Part shown: one piece after another, positions 51,086 to 60,683 of the stretch
Layout of the letters: the number at the start of each line of letters is the position of its first letter
Numbering within the stretch: position 1 is the stretch's first letter
Assembly: GCA_025454405.1 (NCBI GenBank)
Contig: JALOON010000007.1
Location: 21,054-85,053 of the forward strand
DNA: 64,000 nt
Source of the DNA: Oscillatoriaceae cyanobacterium Prado104
Lineage (GTDB): Bacteria > Cyanobacteriota > Cyanobacteriia > Cyanobacteriales > Microcoleaceae
Direction of reading: 5' to 3'
Position numbers and translations under genes: made by a program
Notes under the pieces: generated by a model
Database searches by the model: none
Told to the model about the DNA's origin: nothing
What the model saw: only the letters and a program-made list of their open reading frames with translations

Positions 51086-53662
51086 TTACTCGCACTTTAA
51101 ACCTGCTGCGGCTGCTGTGGGAAATTCGATCGGCACGAAAGTCACGCCATAGATTGCTGCAGCACAAGGTACGATATGCGCTAATCGTTTGGGCGGATTT
51201 TTCCGATTTCCAGTCTTCGAGTCAAACTCAATTATACCCGTGGCTCCTTCCGCTTTAAAATTGGGTTCGGCTAAGGTTTTTTGCATTCCTTCGCGAGTGG
51301 GTTGCGGCTGCATTTCTAATGCTTCAATCAGCGTTTTCGCCGCGTCGTAAGTTAAGGCCGATCGAGTATTGACCGGCCCTCCCCACAATTTTTCAGCATT
51401 TATTGGAAAGTTTTTGTCAAAGCTGGCTAGCGGATGCCAAAACAAAGATATTCCCAGTTTGTCAACAGATTTTAAATCCTTGGCTATTTCTAAGGTTCTC
51501 GGTTCGTACAGCGTCCAAGGCCCAACAATCCAATTGCGATTGTTGTTGATTTTAATCATTTCCAGCGCGTTTTCTAGGGAATTAGTTACTTGACCGTCTG
51601 GCAAGATAGCTATGGCTTTGATTCCGGCTCGATCGACTTCTTCGATCGCGGCTCGGGCGTTGAAATCATTTTTGGATAAGTCGAATAAATTTCTGAATCT
51701 AAAAGTTTTGCCTCCTTTGGCTTCAAATTGTTTTGTGAATTCTTCCCACAAAGAAGCGCTGAAGGGACTGTTGGGATTGTAAAAAACTGCTACTTTTTTT
51801 TGTCCGGTCTTCAGCAATTGATTTACTAAATCTTCAGCTTCTACGCTAGTTGTCGGAGCCGTCCGAAAGAAGTATTCTCGGGGTTTTCGCGTCAGTTCTT
51901 CTGTGGTGCTTCCCGGAGAAATGAGGGCGAGTTGATTGCGATCGTAAATATCTACTGTTTCGACGGTCATGTCGCTGGTGTAGTGTCCGATCGCTGCTAG
52001 AATATCCGGTTGAGCGACTAGGTAATTTGCCCTTTGCACTGCGTAGGATTTAATATTCGCGTCATCAGCAATGACCACTTTTAGACCTTTTCCGTTAATC
52101 GATTTTGGTGCGAGAAAGCCTTGACCGGGAAAATCTCGATCGCCCCGATTTGCAATGAGACTTAAATTAACTTCTGTTTGAGCTTGAGCTACGCCGCGCA
52201 GCAGTTCTTCTGCTAAAGTTGCGCTAACAATCCTACCGTCTTGATTCCTGCGGATGGGAACAACAATGGCAATGGTATAATACTCAGCACCGATCGCTTT
52301 GAGCAGGGCATTGTTCATGTAAATTAAAGTTTCCGGGTCCCTGCGATCTTCCCTCCATGACTGTTTGAACAATTTTAAAGATTCTGCATAATTTTTATCG
52401 GCAAATTCGTTAATTCCCCTTTGTTTTGACCAAAGGGCGGAGGTTTGTACTAGCAGTTTTTCGCCAGAACTTACACCATCTGCAGAGGCTGTAGGCTGAG
52501 TTGGTAGCGGTGAAATTGGAGAGGGTTTAGTCTGCGTTGGTTGCGTTTGAGTTATTGGTATTAGCGCTTGATTTTTGGGTTTTAAAAGTACGACCGTCAA
52601 TGCTGCAGCAATTCCCACAGAACCTAGCAACAGCCAGCGACGCCAAGGCTTGGGTGATTCGGGCTGTGCTACTTGCAAATCCCCATCGGGCAAAACATCA
52701 GTAATAGATAAATTGCCGTTTTTAGATTCGGGCTGCGTGACTGGAACATCTTCATCATGCAATACAATAACAACAGATTCGATCGAGTTTAAATCGCGCA
52801 AAATATCAATAACCGATCGGTAGCGGTCTTGAAAGTGGTAGCGCACCATCCCAGTTAAAATATCTCTGAAACGGTCGCTAATTCGTACCGCAGGTCGATC
52901 GGGCGTTGGGAAAATCCAAATCAGCTCGTTAGTTACCGGATCGGGGGGAAGATCGTTAGGATTTCGCCCGGTGAGAGCTTGAATCGCGATAATTCCAAGA
53001 GCGTAAATATCGTTGTAGGGTCGCGGTAACGATCGCGGATTGTATTGTTCGGCTGGCATATAACCTGTGGTGCCTATCGCCTGGGTTGTTAATATTTCAC
53101 CTGTAGAGTTAACTGTAAAAGTGCTGATTTCTCTGACAGCTCCAAAATCAATTAAAACAATTTTTCTGTCTGCTTCGCGCCGAATTAAGTTAGCAGGTTT
53201 AATGTCGCGATGTACGATACCTTCTTGGTGGATAGATTGCAATATTGTCAGAACTTCCCGCAAAAAATCGATGGTTTGTATCTCCGTCCACCGCTGCTTT
53301 GGAGGGAGTTCTTGAGTGATTGGATGTCCTTCTATGTATTCTTGAACTAAGTAGAAACAGTTGTTTTCTTCAAAGCTATCGAACAATTCGGGAATCTGCG
53401 AGTTATTCCCCAGATGGCGCAAAGCGCTGCCTTCCATTTGAAACCGCCTCCTTGCTTGTGCCAAGACGCGCGGATCGTTCGATTGGGGAAAAGGAATTTC
53501 CTTAACAACGCACGGCGGATTATTGGGTTGATTCATTTGTGCAGCCTTATAGGTTCTCCCAAACCCTCCCTCTCCCAACCCTTCCATAATTCTGTAGCTT
53601 CCTTGAATTCCGTTCAGAATATGCCCTGGTTGGAGCAGAATATTGTCCGATTGAATATACAT
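51086..53662 (-). CDS. Ser/Thr protein kinase fused to a periplasmic-binding (branched-chain amino acid type) domain
   Basis: 858 residues from ATG at 53662. Kinase domain 20-285: MEGLGEGGFGRTYKA loop, CVVKEI lysine, IVHRDIKPANLI catalytic loop (about 152) and IDFGAVREI. One transmembrane segment at about 345-365 (WLLLGSVGIAAALTVVLLK). After a proline/threonine-rich stretch, residues about 410-850 form a type I periplasmic binding fold like ABC amino-acid receptors (IAIVVPIRRNQDGR, VIADDANIKSYAVQRANYL, LALISPGSTTEEL, KVAVFYNPNSPFSASLWEEF, TYDAAKTLIEALEMQP). The layout predicts an outside ligand sensor driving an inside kinase. The ligand is unknown. Confidence 0.9.
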   Translation of the reverse strand: MYIQSDNILLQPGHILNGIQGSYRIMEGLGEGGFGRTYKAAQMNQPNNPPCVVKEIPFPQSNDPRVLAQARRRFQMEGSALRHLGNNSQIPELFDSFEENNCFYLVQEYIEGHPITQELPPKQRWTEIQTIDFLREVLTILQSIHQEGIVHRDIKPANLIRREADRKIVLIDFGAVREISTFTVNSTGEILTTQAIGTTGYMPAEQYNPRSLPRPYNDIYALGIIAIQALTGRNPNDLPPDPVTNELIWIFPTPDRPAVRISDRFRDILTGMVRYHFQDRYRSVIDILRDLNSIESVVIVLHDEDVPVTQPESKNGNLSITDVLPDGDLQVAQPESPKPWRRWLLLGSVGIAAALTVVLLKPKNQALIPITQTQPTQTKPSPISPLPTQPTASADGVSSGEKLLVQTSALWSKQRGINEFADKNYAESLKLFKQSWREDRRDPETLIYMNNALLKAIGAEYYTIAIVVPIRRNQDGRIVSATLAEELLRGVAQAQTEVNLSLIANRGDRDFPGQGFLAPKSINGKGLKVVIADDANIKSYAVQRANYLVAQPDILAAIGHYTSDMTVETVDIYDRNQLALISPGSTTEELTRKPREYFFRTAPTTSVEAEDLVNQLLKTGQKKVAVFYNPNSPFSASLWEEFTKQFEAKGGKTFRFRNLFDLSKNDFNARAAIEEVDRAGIKAIAILPDGQVTNSLENALEMIKINNNRNWIVGPWTLYEPRTLEIAKDLKSVDKLGISLFWHPLASFDKNFPINAEKLWGGPVNTRSALTYDAAKTLIEALEMQPQPTREGMQKTLAEPNFKAEGATGIIEFDSKTGNRKNPPKRLAHIVPCAAAIYGVTFVPIEFPTAAAAGLKCE

Positions 53663-54130
53663 AAATTTTCCAAACCTCTTGACAAATTGCGATTTTTAAT
53701 GTTGCTTAAAACAAGCCAAAATTAGGTGAGGGATTTTTGGCGAGCGGCAATTAGTAATTGATAATTAGTAATTGGCAATCGATCGACGCCTACCTAACTG
53801 ACTTGAAAACTGCTTTTCTAGCTTTTTCTCTGTCAGATGCAGGCTGATATTATATCACAAATTTGCAATCATCGAGCTTGCTTTCACAAGTGCGCCCGGT
53901 GCGGAGGGCGAGCGCAATTTCATTCGGGCGATCGAATATTGCAAATCGACCGCGGCGGATTTACCGTTTCTCGGATTTGTACGGAAGATTTCGGGCGTTG
54001 CAGACCTACAAAAAATGCGGTCAATAACCTGCTGACTGATGACTGATGACTGATGACTAATAACTGATGACTCATAACTAATGACCAATAACTAATGACT
54101 AATGACTAATGACTAATAACTAATGACTAA
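53663..54130. other. Intergenic region with ACTAATG heptamer tract
   Basis: 54035-54130 is made of GACTGAT and ACTAATG heptamers next to the zip gene. One open frame at 53837-54046 (69 codons, cysteine-rich) has no ribosome site and no recognised family; I leave it out. Confidence 0.6.
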
Positions 54131-54901
54131 TTAACTTTCCCCTAACTTGCTGAGGATAAAAGCAACCAGAAATCCGCCGACAGTAATTAATCCTGCAAAA
54201 TCGTGAGTTTCCTCAAATGCTTCGGGAATCATCGTGTCAGAAATCATGGCTAAAATAGCGCCAGCAGCTACAGCAGTAGTTGCCGCTATTACCTCCGAAG
54301 AAAAGCGACTGAAAACCGCATATCCTAACAAAGCTGCGATACCGGAAATAATTGCGATCGCCCCCCAAACTCCAAAAATATAGCCGCTCGATCGGCCTGC
54401 TTTTTTCATACCCGCAGCGCTAGAAAGTCCTTCAGGAATGTTAGAAATAAAGATGGCAGCTACTGTCACCCAACTAACAGCGCCTCCAGAAATCATGCTG
54501 ACGCCAACGACGATCGACTCAGGTATGCCGTCTAAAAGCGCGCCCAAAGCGATCGCCAATCCGCTATCATCTGAATCTGTTTTAGCAGGATGCAAATCGC
54601 CCGATCTCTTGCGGTGTTTTGCGCCCTGTTGGCTCAAATACCAATTAGCAGCAGTATAAACAATAGCGCCTCCTAAAAAGCCGATCGCGGTCGAATCAAA
54701 ACCGCCGCGCTTGTAAGCTTCATCCATCAATTCAAAAGATAGCGCTGAAATCAATACACCCGCACCAAAAGCCATAATTGTCGCGATCGCCCGCTGGGGA
54801 ATCCGGGCAAAATAACCGATTGCGGCTCCAACTAGCAATGCCGAACCCCCTACCAAACCCCAAAATCCCGCTTGCAACCATATGGGAAACATGAACCACA
54901 C
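54131..54901 (-). CDS. ZIP-family metal transporter
   Basis: 256 residues from ATG at 54901, with about eight membrane helices. The ZIP signature is clear in helices IV and V: ALGALLDGIPESIVVGVS (His replaced by Asp in the HxxPE motif) and VAAIFISNIPEGLSSAAGM. A His-rich loop (GAKHRKRSGDLH) lies before them. It moves divalent metal (zinc, iron or manganese) into the cytoplasm. The C-terminus is close to heptamer repeat DNA. It appears monocistronic. Confidence 0.9.
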   Translation of the reverse strand: MWFMFPIWLQAGFWGLVGGSALLVGAAIGYFARIPQRAIATIMAFGAGVLISALSFELMDEAYKRGGFDSTAIGFLGGAIVYTAANWYLSQQGAKHRKRSGDLHPAKTDSDDSGLAIALGALLDGIPESIVVGVSMISGGAVSWVTVAAIFISNIPEGLSSAAGMKKAGRSSGYIFGVWGAIAIISGIAALLGYAVFSRFSSEVIAATTAVAAGAILAMISDTMIPEAFEETHDFAGLITVGGFLVAFILSKLGES

Positions 54902-55085
54902 CTCAACAATTGAAAATTTTTTATAGCTGTTTAAAAATTATATATTTTCGAGCGAAAACCCACACCTAAGGCAACATTTATCAAGATGTGGCAACTATTT
55001 TGGAACATTACCCGTGCCGGAAGGGGAAGAAGACAGCTATAGTTTGGATCGATCGCCTGCGCAATATATAATTAGACATCGCATC

Positions 55086-55565
55086 TTACAATCCGCAATT
55101 AGAAATATATATCTCGCGTCGAATTGCTAACCACTCACTGGTACTAACTCGATCGCCCCTACCAATTGGCTGTCCTACCCGTTGAGGGTGGCGGCTGTAA
55201 AAAATTGCATCTGCTAGCGCATCGTAAGTCTGTTCGTAGGTTTGACCGTTAATTGCGGTAAATTCCCATCCCGTTTCTCCCGGCGCAACCCTAAAGCAAA
55301 CTTCATGTATTGACTTCACTCGCGGATCGATAGCTTCGCGCAATCTTTGCCATTGGTAGATATACTCTCGCTCGCCCGGTTGCAGTTTGCGATTGTTCAA
55401 TTCGGGATTAACTCTGTAAAATAAGAAATCGGTCAATCTATCCACAGCTTGTTCGCGCGATTCGGCTTTGGCTGGATTTCCCCCAGCGAGAATCAAGGCT
55501 ATCGTGAAAAGAGCGATGGTTAAAAATCTTGAGATATATTTCACTGACAGCAATTTGATTAGCAT
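55086..55565 (-). CDS. Secreted hypothetical protein
   Basis: 159 residues from ATG at 55565. A signal peptide is clear (FLTIALFTIALILAGGNPAKA, cleavage after AKA near residue 34). The mature part is about 125 residues, hydrophilic, with EREYIYQWQRLREAID and TYDALADAIFYSRHPQR. I recognise no family; similar small exported proteins are common in cyanobacteria. It is divergent from lepB. Confidence 0.75.
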   Translation of the reverse strand: MLIKLLSVKYISRFLTIALFTIALILAGGNPAKAESREQAVDRLTDFLFYRVNPELNNRKLQPGEREYIYQWQRLREAIDPRVKSIHEVCFRVAPGETGWEFTAINGQTYEQTYDALADAIFYSRHPQRVGQPIGRGDRVSTSEWLAIRREIYISNCGL

Positions 55566-55832
55566 GGCAAAATGTCAGATCGAATAAATTGAACTGCCTG
55601 CGATATTCAGGCTTATCTACGGGCTACAACTTCCGAGCCATCAATTCCGAAAACAGAGGAATTCGATCGGCAAAAACACGCACCATAGCTGTAGGATATA
55701 GTGTTATTGTTTGCTGGGGGACAATTTTTGTCAGCGAACCGTACAAATTCACGGCCAGGATGCCTGTTGTACGGATAGCGTCGCAGGACAGAAAAGTCGA
55801 TTGCTGTTTGATTGCTTAGAATGGAGGAATAA

Positions 55833-56426
55833 ATGACATCTGATAACGAGAATTTGGGTGCAGAAACAGTAGAAAACCTGCCCGAAACTTGGTGGCAAAA
55901 AGCGTGGAAATCGCAGCGGGAAAACCTGCAAATCGTAGTTATTGCCTTAAGCTTAGCAATATTGATTCGAGCGTGGGTTGCAGAACCGCGCTTCATACCT
56001 TCCGATTCTATGATACCGACTTTGCACGTGGGCGATCGCGTCGTGGTCGAAAAAATCTCCTACTACTTGCAACCTCCTGCCACCGGCGACATCGTAGTAT
56101 TTGTTCCTCCTGACAATTTGCTGGAACAAGGTTTTACCAAAGACCAAGCATTTATCAAACGGGTAATTGGCTTGCCCGGTCAAACTGTCGCTGTCAAAAA
56201 AGGTTTAGTTTACCTCAACGACAAGCCGATCGTGGAAAAATACATCGCTCAACCGCCGAACTATCGTTGGGGACCAAAGCGCGTTCCCGAGAATCAATAC
56301 TTCGTGATGGGAGACAACCGCAACAACAGCAACGACTCCAGTCGGTGGGGATTTTTGCCAAAGAAAAACATCATCGGTCGTGCTGTATTCCGGTTTTGGC
56401 CGCTCGATCGTTTCGGGGCAGTTTGA
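55833..56426 (+). CDS. lepB: Signal peptidase I
   Basis: 197 residues from ATG at 55833 with GGAGGAA upstream. One N-terminal transmembrane helix (LQIVVIALSLAILIRAWV). Catalytic Ser in FIPSDSMIPTLHVGDR (about residue 58), catalytic Lys in AFIKRVIGLPGQTV (about 110), and the conserved VMGDNRNNSNDSSRWGF box. It removes signal peptides of exported proteins at the cytoplasmic or thylakoid membrane. Confidence 0.96.
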   Translation: MTSDNENLGAETVENLPETWWQKAWKSQRENLQIVVIALSLAILIRAWVAEPRFIPSDSMIPTLHVGDRVVVEKISYYLQPPATGDIVVFVPPDNLLEQGFTKDQAFIKRVIGLPGQTVAVKKGLVYLNDKPIVEKYIAQPPNYRWGPKRVPENQYFVMGDNRNNSNDSSRWGFLPKKNIIGRAVFRFWPLDRFGAV

Positions 56427-56817
56427 GGTAGGTGTGACTGCGGATTGCATGACGGATCGAGTGAAAAAATTATGTTAGGAATTACACGATTGTTTCACTC
56501 GCTCTCAAATCCGGTAGCATCGGAATTATTGGAGCGCGATCGTCCTCAATTAAGATTTAGGATGGGGGAGGGTCGATCGCGCTTGTAAAAAAAACGCTTG
56601 ATTTTCTGGCGAATAGCTAGCCTCCGGAAACGTTTCACTAACCGTTTGTTAACCCCAATCTAGCTCGGATTTCTGCTGCTGAAAAGATTTTGGTCGGTCG
56701 TCCGCGATCGTTAACTGGTTGTTCGGTATACTCAATATAATACATACAACATAATTTTGAAGATTTCCCGATCGCTCTTGCCTATTTTACCTGCATCAAC
56801 CAAATCGATCGAATTAT
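56427..56817. other. Intergenic region upstream of the glycoside-hydrolase-like gene
   Basis: No gene is seen. TATAAT at 56736-56741 could be a -10 box for the next gene (77 bp before its start), with a TTAACT 19 bp upstream as a weak -35. Confidence 0.45.
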
Positions 56818-58581
56818 ATGTTTAGATTAAATCCACGCTCAATCAAACCAGCCCTTAGTTTAATACTTGGTTTATTCATCTTCGTCATTGTGATTCCCGG
56901 ATGTTGGAATTTAACAATGCATACTTCCCCAACACCAACGCTTGCCGCTGGAAAAAATACCTCGAATACCCGCTCTTCTTTAGGCATTGGACTTAGCGGG
57001 ATTGCTGACTGGTCAACGCAATTACCCTTTTTAGACGCTTTCAAATCTTCTCGCAAATGGATAACTCAATGCGTCAGCGGAGAACCCGACTGTAAAGGAG
57101 AATGGGATACAGAAGAATACAATCTTTTAAACCTCGACGAACACGGGTGGGTGAAATCTCTGCCATCTCCCGAAGAACCTCCTAAATATACTAGAGTCAG
57201 TACCCTATTACTTAGGGAAATCCCCAATAGCTATCCTTCAGGGCAATATATTGTTACCTACGAGGGTGAAGGCACGATCGAATATAAATTTGATGCGAAA
57301 AAAGATGAGGCTGCGTCCAAACCCGGCAGGGATATCATTAATGTGGATGCGTCGCAAGGCGGAGGCATCATGATTGTAATTACCGCCACCGATCCGAAAA
57401 AAACAGGTAATTACATCCGCAATATTAAAGTCGTACACTCCCAAGATGAAAAACTTTATCAAAGCGGCGAAATCTTCAACCCGGTGTTTGTAGAAAACAT
57501 CAAAAAATTTAGAACATTGCGGTTTATGGACTGGATGGGAACTAACAATTCCGAACAAAAATCCTGGTCCGATCGACCAAAAATCGAAAATCTATCCTAT
57601 GCCGATCGAGGCAATGTTCCTATAGAAGTCATGGTGAACTTAGCCAATAAAATTCAAGCCGAACCGTGGTTTAATATGCCGCATCAGGCTGACGATGAAT
57701 ACATAACTAACTTTGCCAAACTGGTAAAAGATAGTTTAGATCCCAAACTCAAAGTTTATGTAGAGTATTCCAACGAGGTCTGGAATTGGTCGTTTCCCCA
57801 ATCCCATTATGCTTTAAAACAAGGTAAAGCAAGGTGGGGAGATAAAGGCGATGCTTTCATGCAATGGCACGGAATGCGTACCGCTCAAATGTGCGACATC
57901 TGGAAAGGCGTTTTTGGAGAGCAAAAACAGCGAGTTGTCTGCGTGTTGGGAACTCAAAGAGCCTGGAGAGAATTGGCAGATTATTCATTAGATTGTTCCT
58001 ATTGGGTTGCTGAAGGCAATAAACCTTGTTACCAACACGGAATTGATGCCCTAGCCGTAGCTGGGTATTTTAGCGGCAACTTGGGGGGAAAAGAAAATGC
58101 CAGCACGGTAGAATCTTGGTTGAATGACTCGGATGGCGGGTTTGGGAAAGCCATCAAGCAATTAAGAGAAGGCGGGTTGCTGGGGGGATTTAAAGATAGT
58201 TTGCCAGATGTCGATCGCGATTTTAGATATTTCTTAGATCTGGTACGCAAAAAAGGTCTCGATTTATTTGTTTACGAAGGAGGTCAGCATATCGTAGGCA
58301 TTGAAGGAATTGAGAATAACGAAAAACTCACCAAGTTTTTTATCGAGTTAAATCGGCGGCCGGAAATGTACGATCTCTACACAGAATTGCTGAATATTTG
58401 GAAACAAGCAGGAGGCAGTCTTTTCATGCATTTTGTAGACGTGGCTGCACCTAGTAAATGGGGAAGTTGGGGAGCGTTGGAGTATGCATCACAACAGGGT
58501 TCTCCTAAGTATAATGCATTGATGGATTTTATCGACAAGCATCCTTGTTGGTGGGATAATTGTGCCGTTGGAGGCAGATAA
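56818..58581 (+). CDS. Secreted glycoside-hydrolase/cellulose-binding-like lipoprotein
   Basis: 587 residues from ATG at 56818. The N-terminus has a hydrophobic helix (SLILGLFIFVIVIPGCWNL) with Cys in a lipobox-like IPGC, so it is probably a lipoprotein. The central part includes RTLRFMDWMGTN, WFNMPHQADDEYITNFAKLV, VYVEYSNEVWNWSF and VDVAAPSKWGSWGALEY, the pattern of large bacterial cellulose-binding/glycosidase-like TIM barrels; the Glu in YSNEVWNW is a likely acid/base residue. It probably acts on sheath or exopolysaccharide. It stands alone. Confidence 0.75.
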   Translation: MFRLNPRSIKPALSLILGLFIFVIVIPGCWNLTMHTSPTPTLAAGKNTSNTRSSLGIGLSGIADWSTQLPFLDAFKSSRKWITQCVSGEPDCKGEWDTEEYNLLNLDEHGWVKSLPSPEEPPKYTRVSTLLLREIPNSYPSGQYIVTYEGEGTIEYKFDAKKDEAASKPGRDIINVDASQGGGIMIVITATDPKKTGNYIRNIKVVHSQDEKLYQSGEIFNPVFVENIKKFRTLRFMDWMGTNNSEQKSWSDRPKIENLSYADRGNVPIEVMVNLANKIQAEPWFNMPHQADDEYITNFAKLVKDSLDPKLKVYVEYSNEVWNWSFPQSHYALKQGKARWGDKGDAFMQWHGMRTAQMCDIWKGVFGEQKQRVVCVLGTQRAWRELADYSLDCSYWVAEGNKPCYQHGIDALAVAGYFSGNLGGKENASTVESWLNDSDGGFGKAIKQLREGGLLGGFKDSLPDVDRDFRYFLDLVRKKGLDLFVYEGGQHIVGIEGIENNEKLTKFFIELNRRPEMYDLYTELLNIWKQAGGSLFMHFVDVAAPSKWGSWGALEYASQQGSPKYNALMDFIDKHPCWWDNCAVGGR

Positions 58582-58589
58582 AATTGGGG

Positions 58590-58620
58590 GTTTGTAGTAA
58601 GGAATTCAGTCCTTATCAGA
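58590..58620. repeat. Part-copy of GTAGTAAGGACTTCAGTCC palindrome
   Basis: GGTTTGTAGTAAGGAATTCA then GTCCTTATC just after the glycoside-hydrolase-like gene. A degenerate member of the family listed at 14314. Confidence 0.5.
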
Positions 58621-58742
58621 ATTAGAAAGTCTTGTCGATTCCGAACTCAAAGCTGCTACAGTTCGGACATCGGCTCTCGTACAACAATTTAGTTAATGAA
58701 TCCTTTACAGGAATTAGGATGATGCACCGGACAGGATATGAT

Positions 58743-59384
58743 TCAACCCTTCTCCCTTTCAATTTTACGTCGCAACTCACGAATTACTGTACTTGTATGC
58801 CGATCGCGCGACATTTGCCAGCATTCCTCCACAATTTCCGATACATTAAAATTGGCAAAATAACGGCTGGTTACACTTTCGACGTATCGATCGTTTTGCA
58901 AGCAGTAAATTCTGAGCTGATTTTTCTTAAACAGCCACAGTTCCGGCACTTGATAAGGTAAATAATCATCTATATCGGTGTAGCTAGTTACATCTATTTC
59001 GATTACTAGATCTGGCGGCGGTTCGACGCCCCAAGCAATCCGATCTTTACCAAGAATTGCCGCGCAATTATCGATATAAAAACAATAATCTGGTTCAATT
59101 CCTCTTTCCTCCGGCAAATCCATCGTAATTGGCGTAAACGGTTCATAATCTCGTCCCAAGCAATCTAGCAGAATTGTTGCCACAATTGCAATAATATGAG
59201 CTTGTTTTCCGTGTACGGGTAAAGGGGACATTAGCAAAATTTCTCCTGGCCGATATTTGATGCGCGGAATCGATCGATCGCCCAATTGTTCTAGAATTGC
59301 TTGGTAATCCTGCCAACTACCAGGAAATTTTATCAGCGTTCCTGGTGGCAAGTGAATTTTTTCTGGCGTGACAACGGCAAACAT
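58743..59384 (-). CDS. Uma2-family (DUF820) restriction-endonuclease-like protein
   Basis: 213 residues from ATG at 59384. It has the Uma2 pattern: IKYRPGEILLMSPLPVHGKQ, IEPDYCFYIDNC, PPDLVIEIDVTSYT (Asp...Glu motif of the PD-(D/E)XK fold) and VPELWLFKKNQLRIYCL. It is full length. These genes are present in dozens of copies in many cyanobacteria, and their role is uncertain. Confidence 0.92.
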   Translation of the reverse strand: MFAVVTPEKIHLPPGTLIKFPGSWQDYQAILEQLGDRSIPRIKYRPGEILLMSPLPVHGKQAHIIAIVATILLDCLGRDYEPFTPITMDLPEERGIEPDYCFYIDNCAAILGKDRIAWGVEPPPDLVIEIDVTSYTDIDDYLPYQVPELWLFKKNQLRIYCLQNDRYVESVTSRYFANFNVSEIVEECWQMSRDRHTSTVIRELRRKIEREKG

Positions 59385-59413
59385 AAAACTTATACCTCCT
59401 GACTGATTATATT

Positions 59414-59569
59414 ATGTGTTTTCAACCACATTCCCAACTGCTTTTGATAGAGCAAGGTATTCCAGAAAATGATATTGTTTTAGCTTTTATTCCACACTCT
59501 TTAACAGCTTTCAGTACCGCCGTCTGGAGCAATGGGGTTGTTAAACCGCAGATCGACGAGCGCTATTGA
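59414..59569 (+). CDS. Small ORF, possible XisI-like C-terminal remnant
   Basis: 51 codons (MCFQPHSQLLLIEQGIPEND and IVLAFIPHS). The GIPxxDIVLAF segment resembles the end of XisI proteins, but the following residues do not. It overlaps the end of the minus-strand gene at 59563 by seven bases. Likely a gene relic. Confidence 0.25.
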   Translation: MCFQPHSQLLLIEQGIPENDIVLAFIPHSLTAFSTAVWSNGVVKPQIDERY

Positions 59570-59952
59570 TTTACCAGTCCTGGCAGTTCTTTAATGTCGA
59601 TGTGGATTCCTTGACGCTTCAGATATTGGCTCAAGTTGATCTGGATGAATAAATCTTTAAGTTCTTCAGCAATCTCTGCAGGGGGATTGCCAGATAACGC
59701 GGTTGCGATTAGGCGTTCTGCTATTCGTAATTCGCCACATTCGATCGCTAAAGACGCTGCGCTGCGGTGAAGCACAGAACGAGTGGGTTCGGCATCAATA
59801 TCGCTAGCAATTAAGGCTGCGGCTTGAGTTTCTTGCTCAAAGGCTTGGCGCGTGAATTGTGCAGCCAACTCCAACGCACCTCTTAAGCGGGCGACTGTCG
59901 CTGCTTCGGCTAAATCCATTGCTTGTTGATGGAGCGATCGAATCTGGCTCAT
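59563..59952 (-). CDS. Conserved helical hypothetical protein
   Basis: 129 residues from ATG at 59952. It is all alpha-helical with alanine-rich TPR/HEAT-like pairs (QQAMDLAEAATVARLRGALE; LHRSAASLAIECGELRIAER). Its ATG overlaps the stop of the gene at 59949-60503, so the two form a pair. I know no function. Confidence 0.65.
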   Translation of the reverse strand: MSQIRSLHQQAMDLAEAATVARLRGALELAAQFTRQAFEQETQAAALIASDIDAEPTRSVLHRSAASLAIECGELRIAERLIATALSGNPPAEIAEELKDLFIQINLSQYLKRQGIHIDIKELPGLVNQ

Positions 59953-60503
59953 TGGAGTACGGTTCCTTGAGGATTTTGCTTTGTATTAATAATAGAAATC
60001 GGTCGGCTGAACTCTACTACAATGATATACGCTGGCAAGCCTTGTGCGTCTGAGGTGCGGGTTTGTTCAGTTTTGAGCTTGACTCTAGCATTGATTTGAC
60101 TTCGATTGCCTTTGCGAATTCCAGAAACCTCTAGGCGTGCCATTCGCTCAAATGGCAGTGTGGTAGCTGAATTTTGACTTCCTAACCAATAGTCAAATCC
60201 AGTTCCTTTGCGAGAGCGTTCAATGACCGTGAGATTTGTTAATTGCAGAATTAACAGGAATGCAATTCCATAAGCAGCCTGCTCGGTCGTGTATTCTTCG
60301 TCATTCCAACATCGTCGGGTTTGCTCGGTGACTGGCTGCCAATCTAACTTGAATGCGGTAGAAAATTCTCCCTCAACTTCTAGCGTTACTCCTGGTTGGT
60401 GAGCTTCATCTGTTAGACGGAACTTACTCCCCGCACGAAATTCATTTCTTATGAAACCATTACAGGGCGAGACTTTCCTGGATCGGGAAAATCTCCTACA
60501 TGA
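59949..60503 (-). pseudogene. Conserved hypothetical partner gene lacking a start codon
   Basis: The minus frame is open from a stop at 60504-60506 to 59949 and reads smoothly (FRAGSKFRLTDEAHQPGVTL, QPVTEQTRRCWNDEEYTTEQ, YGIAFLLILQLTNLTVIERS), but has no ATG, GTG or TTG before an internal ATG at 60143. Near 60446 the DNA reads ATGAATTTCGTGCGG one frame away from EFRAGS, so a single-base loss just after an old ATG (ATGAAATTTCG would be in frame) is the simplest cause. A downstream start giving a 64-residue protein is the alternative. Confidence 0.5.
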
Positions 60504-60683
60504 CTACAAGTTTTGACAACCCTTATGAAGCTACACGCTTGAGCGCGACTTAGGCGTTGGGTTTCGCCTCATTCGATAAATGAAAGGCAACAAACTCAAT
60601 GCTGCTAGACGCAACCTACAGCGAACTCGACTGCAAGCTAAAGCATTATTTTTTTATCGATAGGCGATCGCACTTCTTGTGTG

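Noticed and set aside
53837..54046. 69-codon cysteine-rich open frame
   Set aside because: No ribosome site, no recognised family, and its end lies in heptamer repeats.
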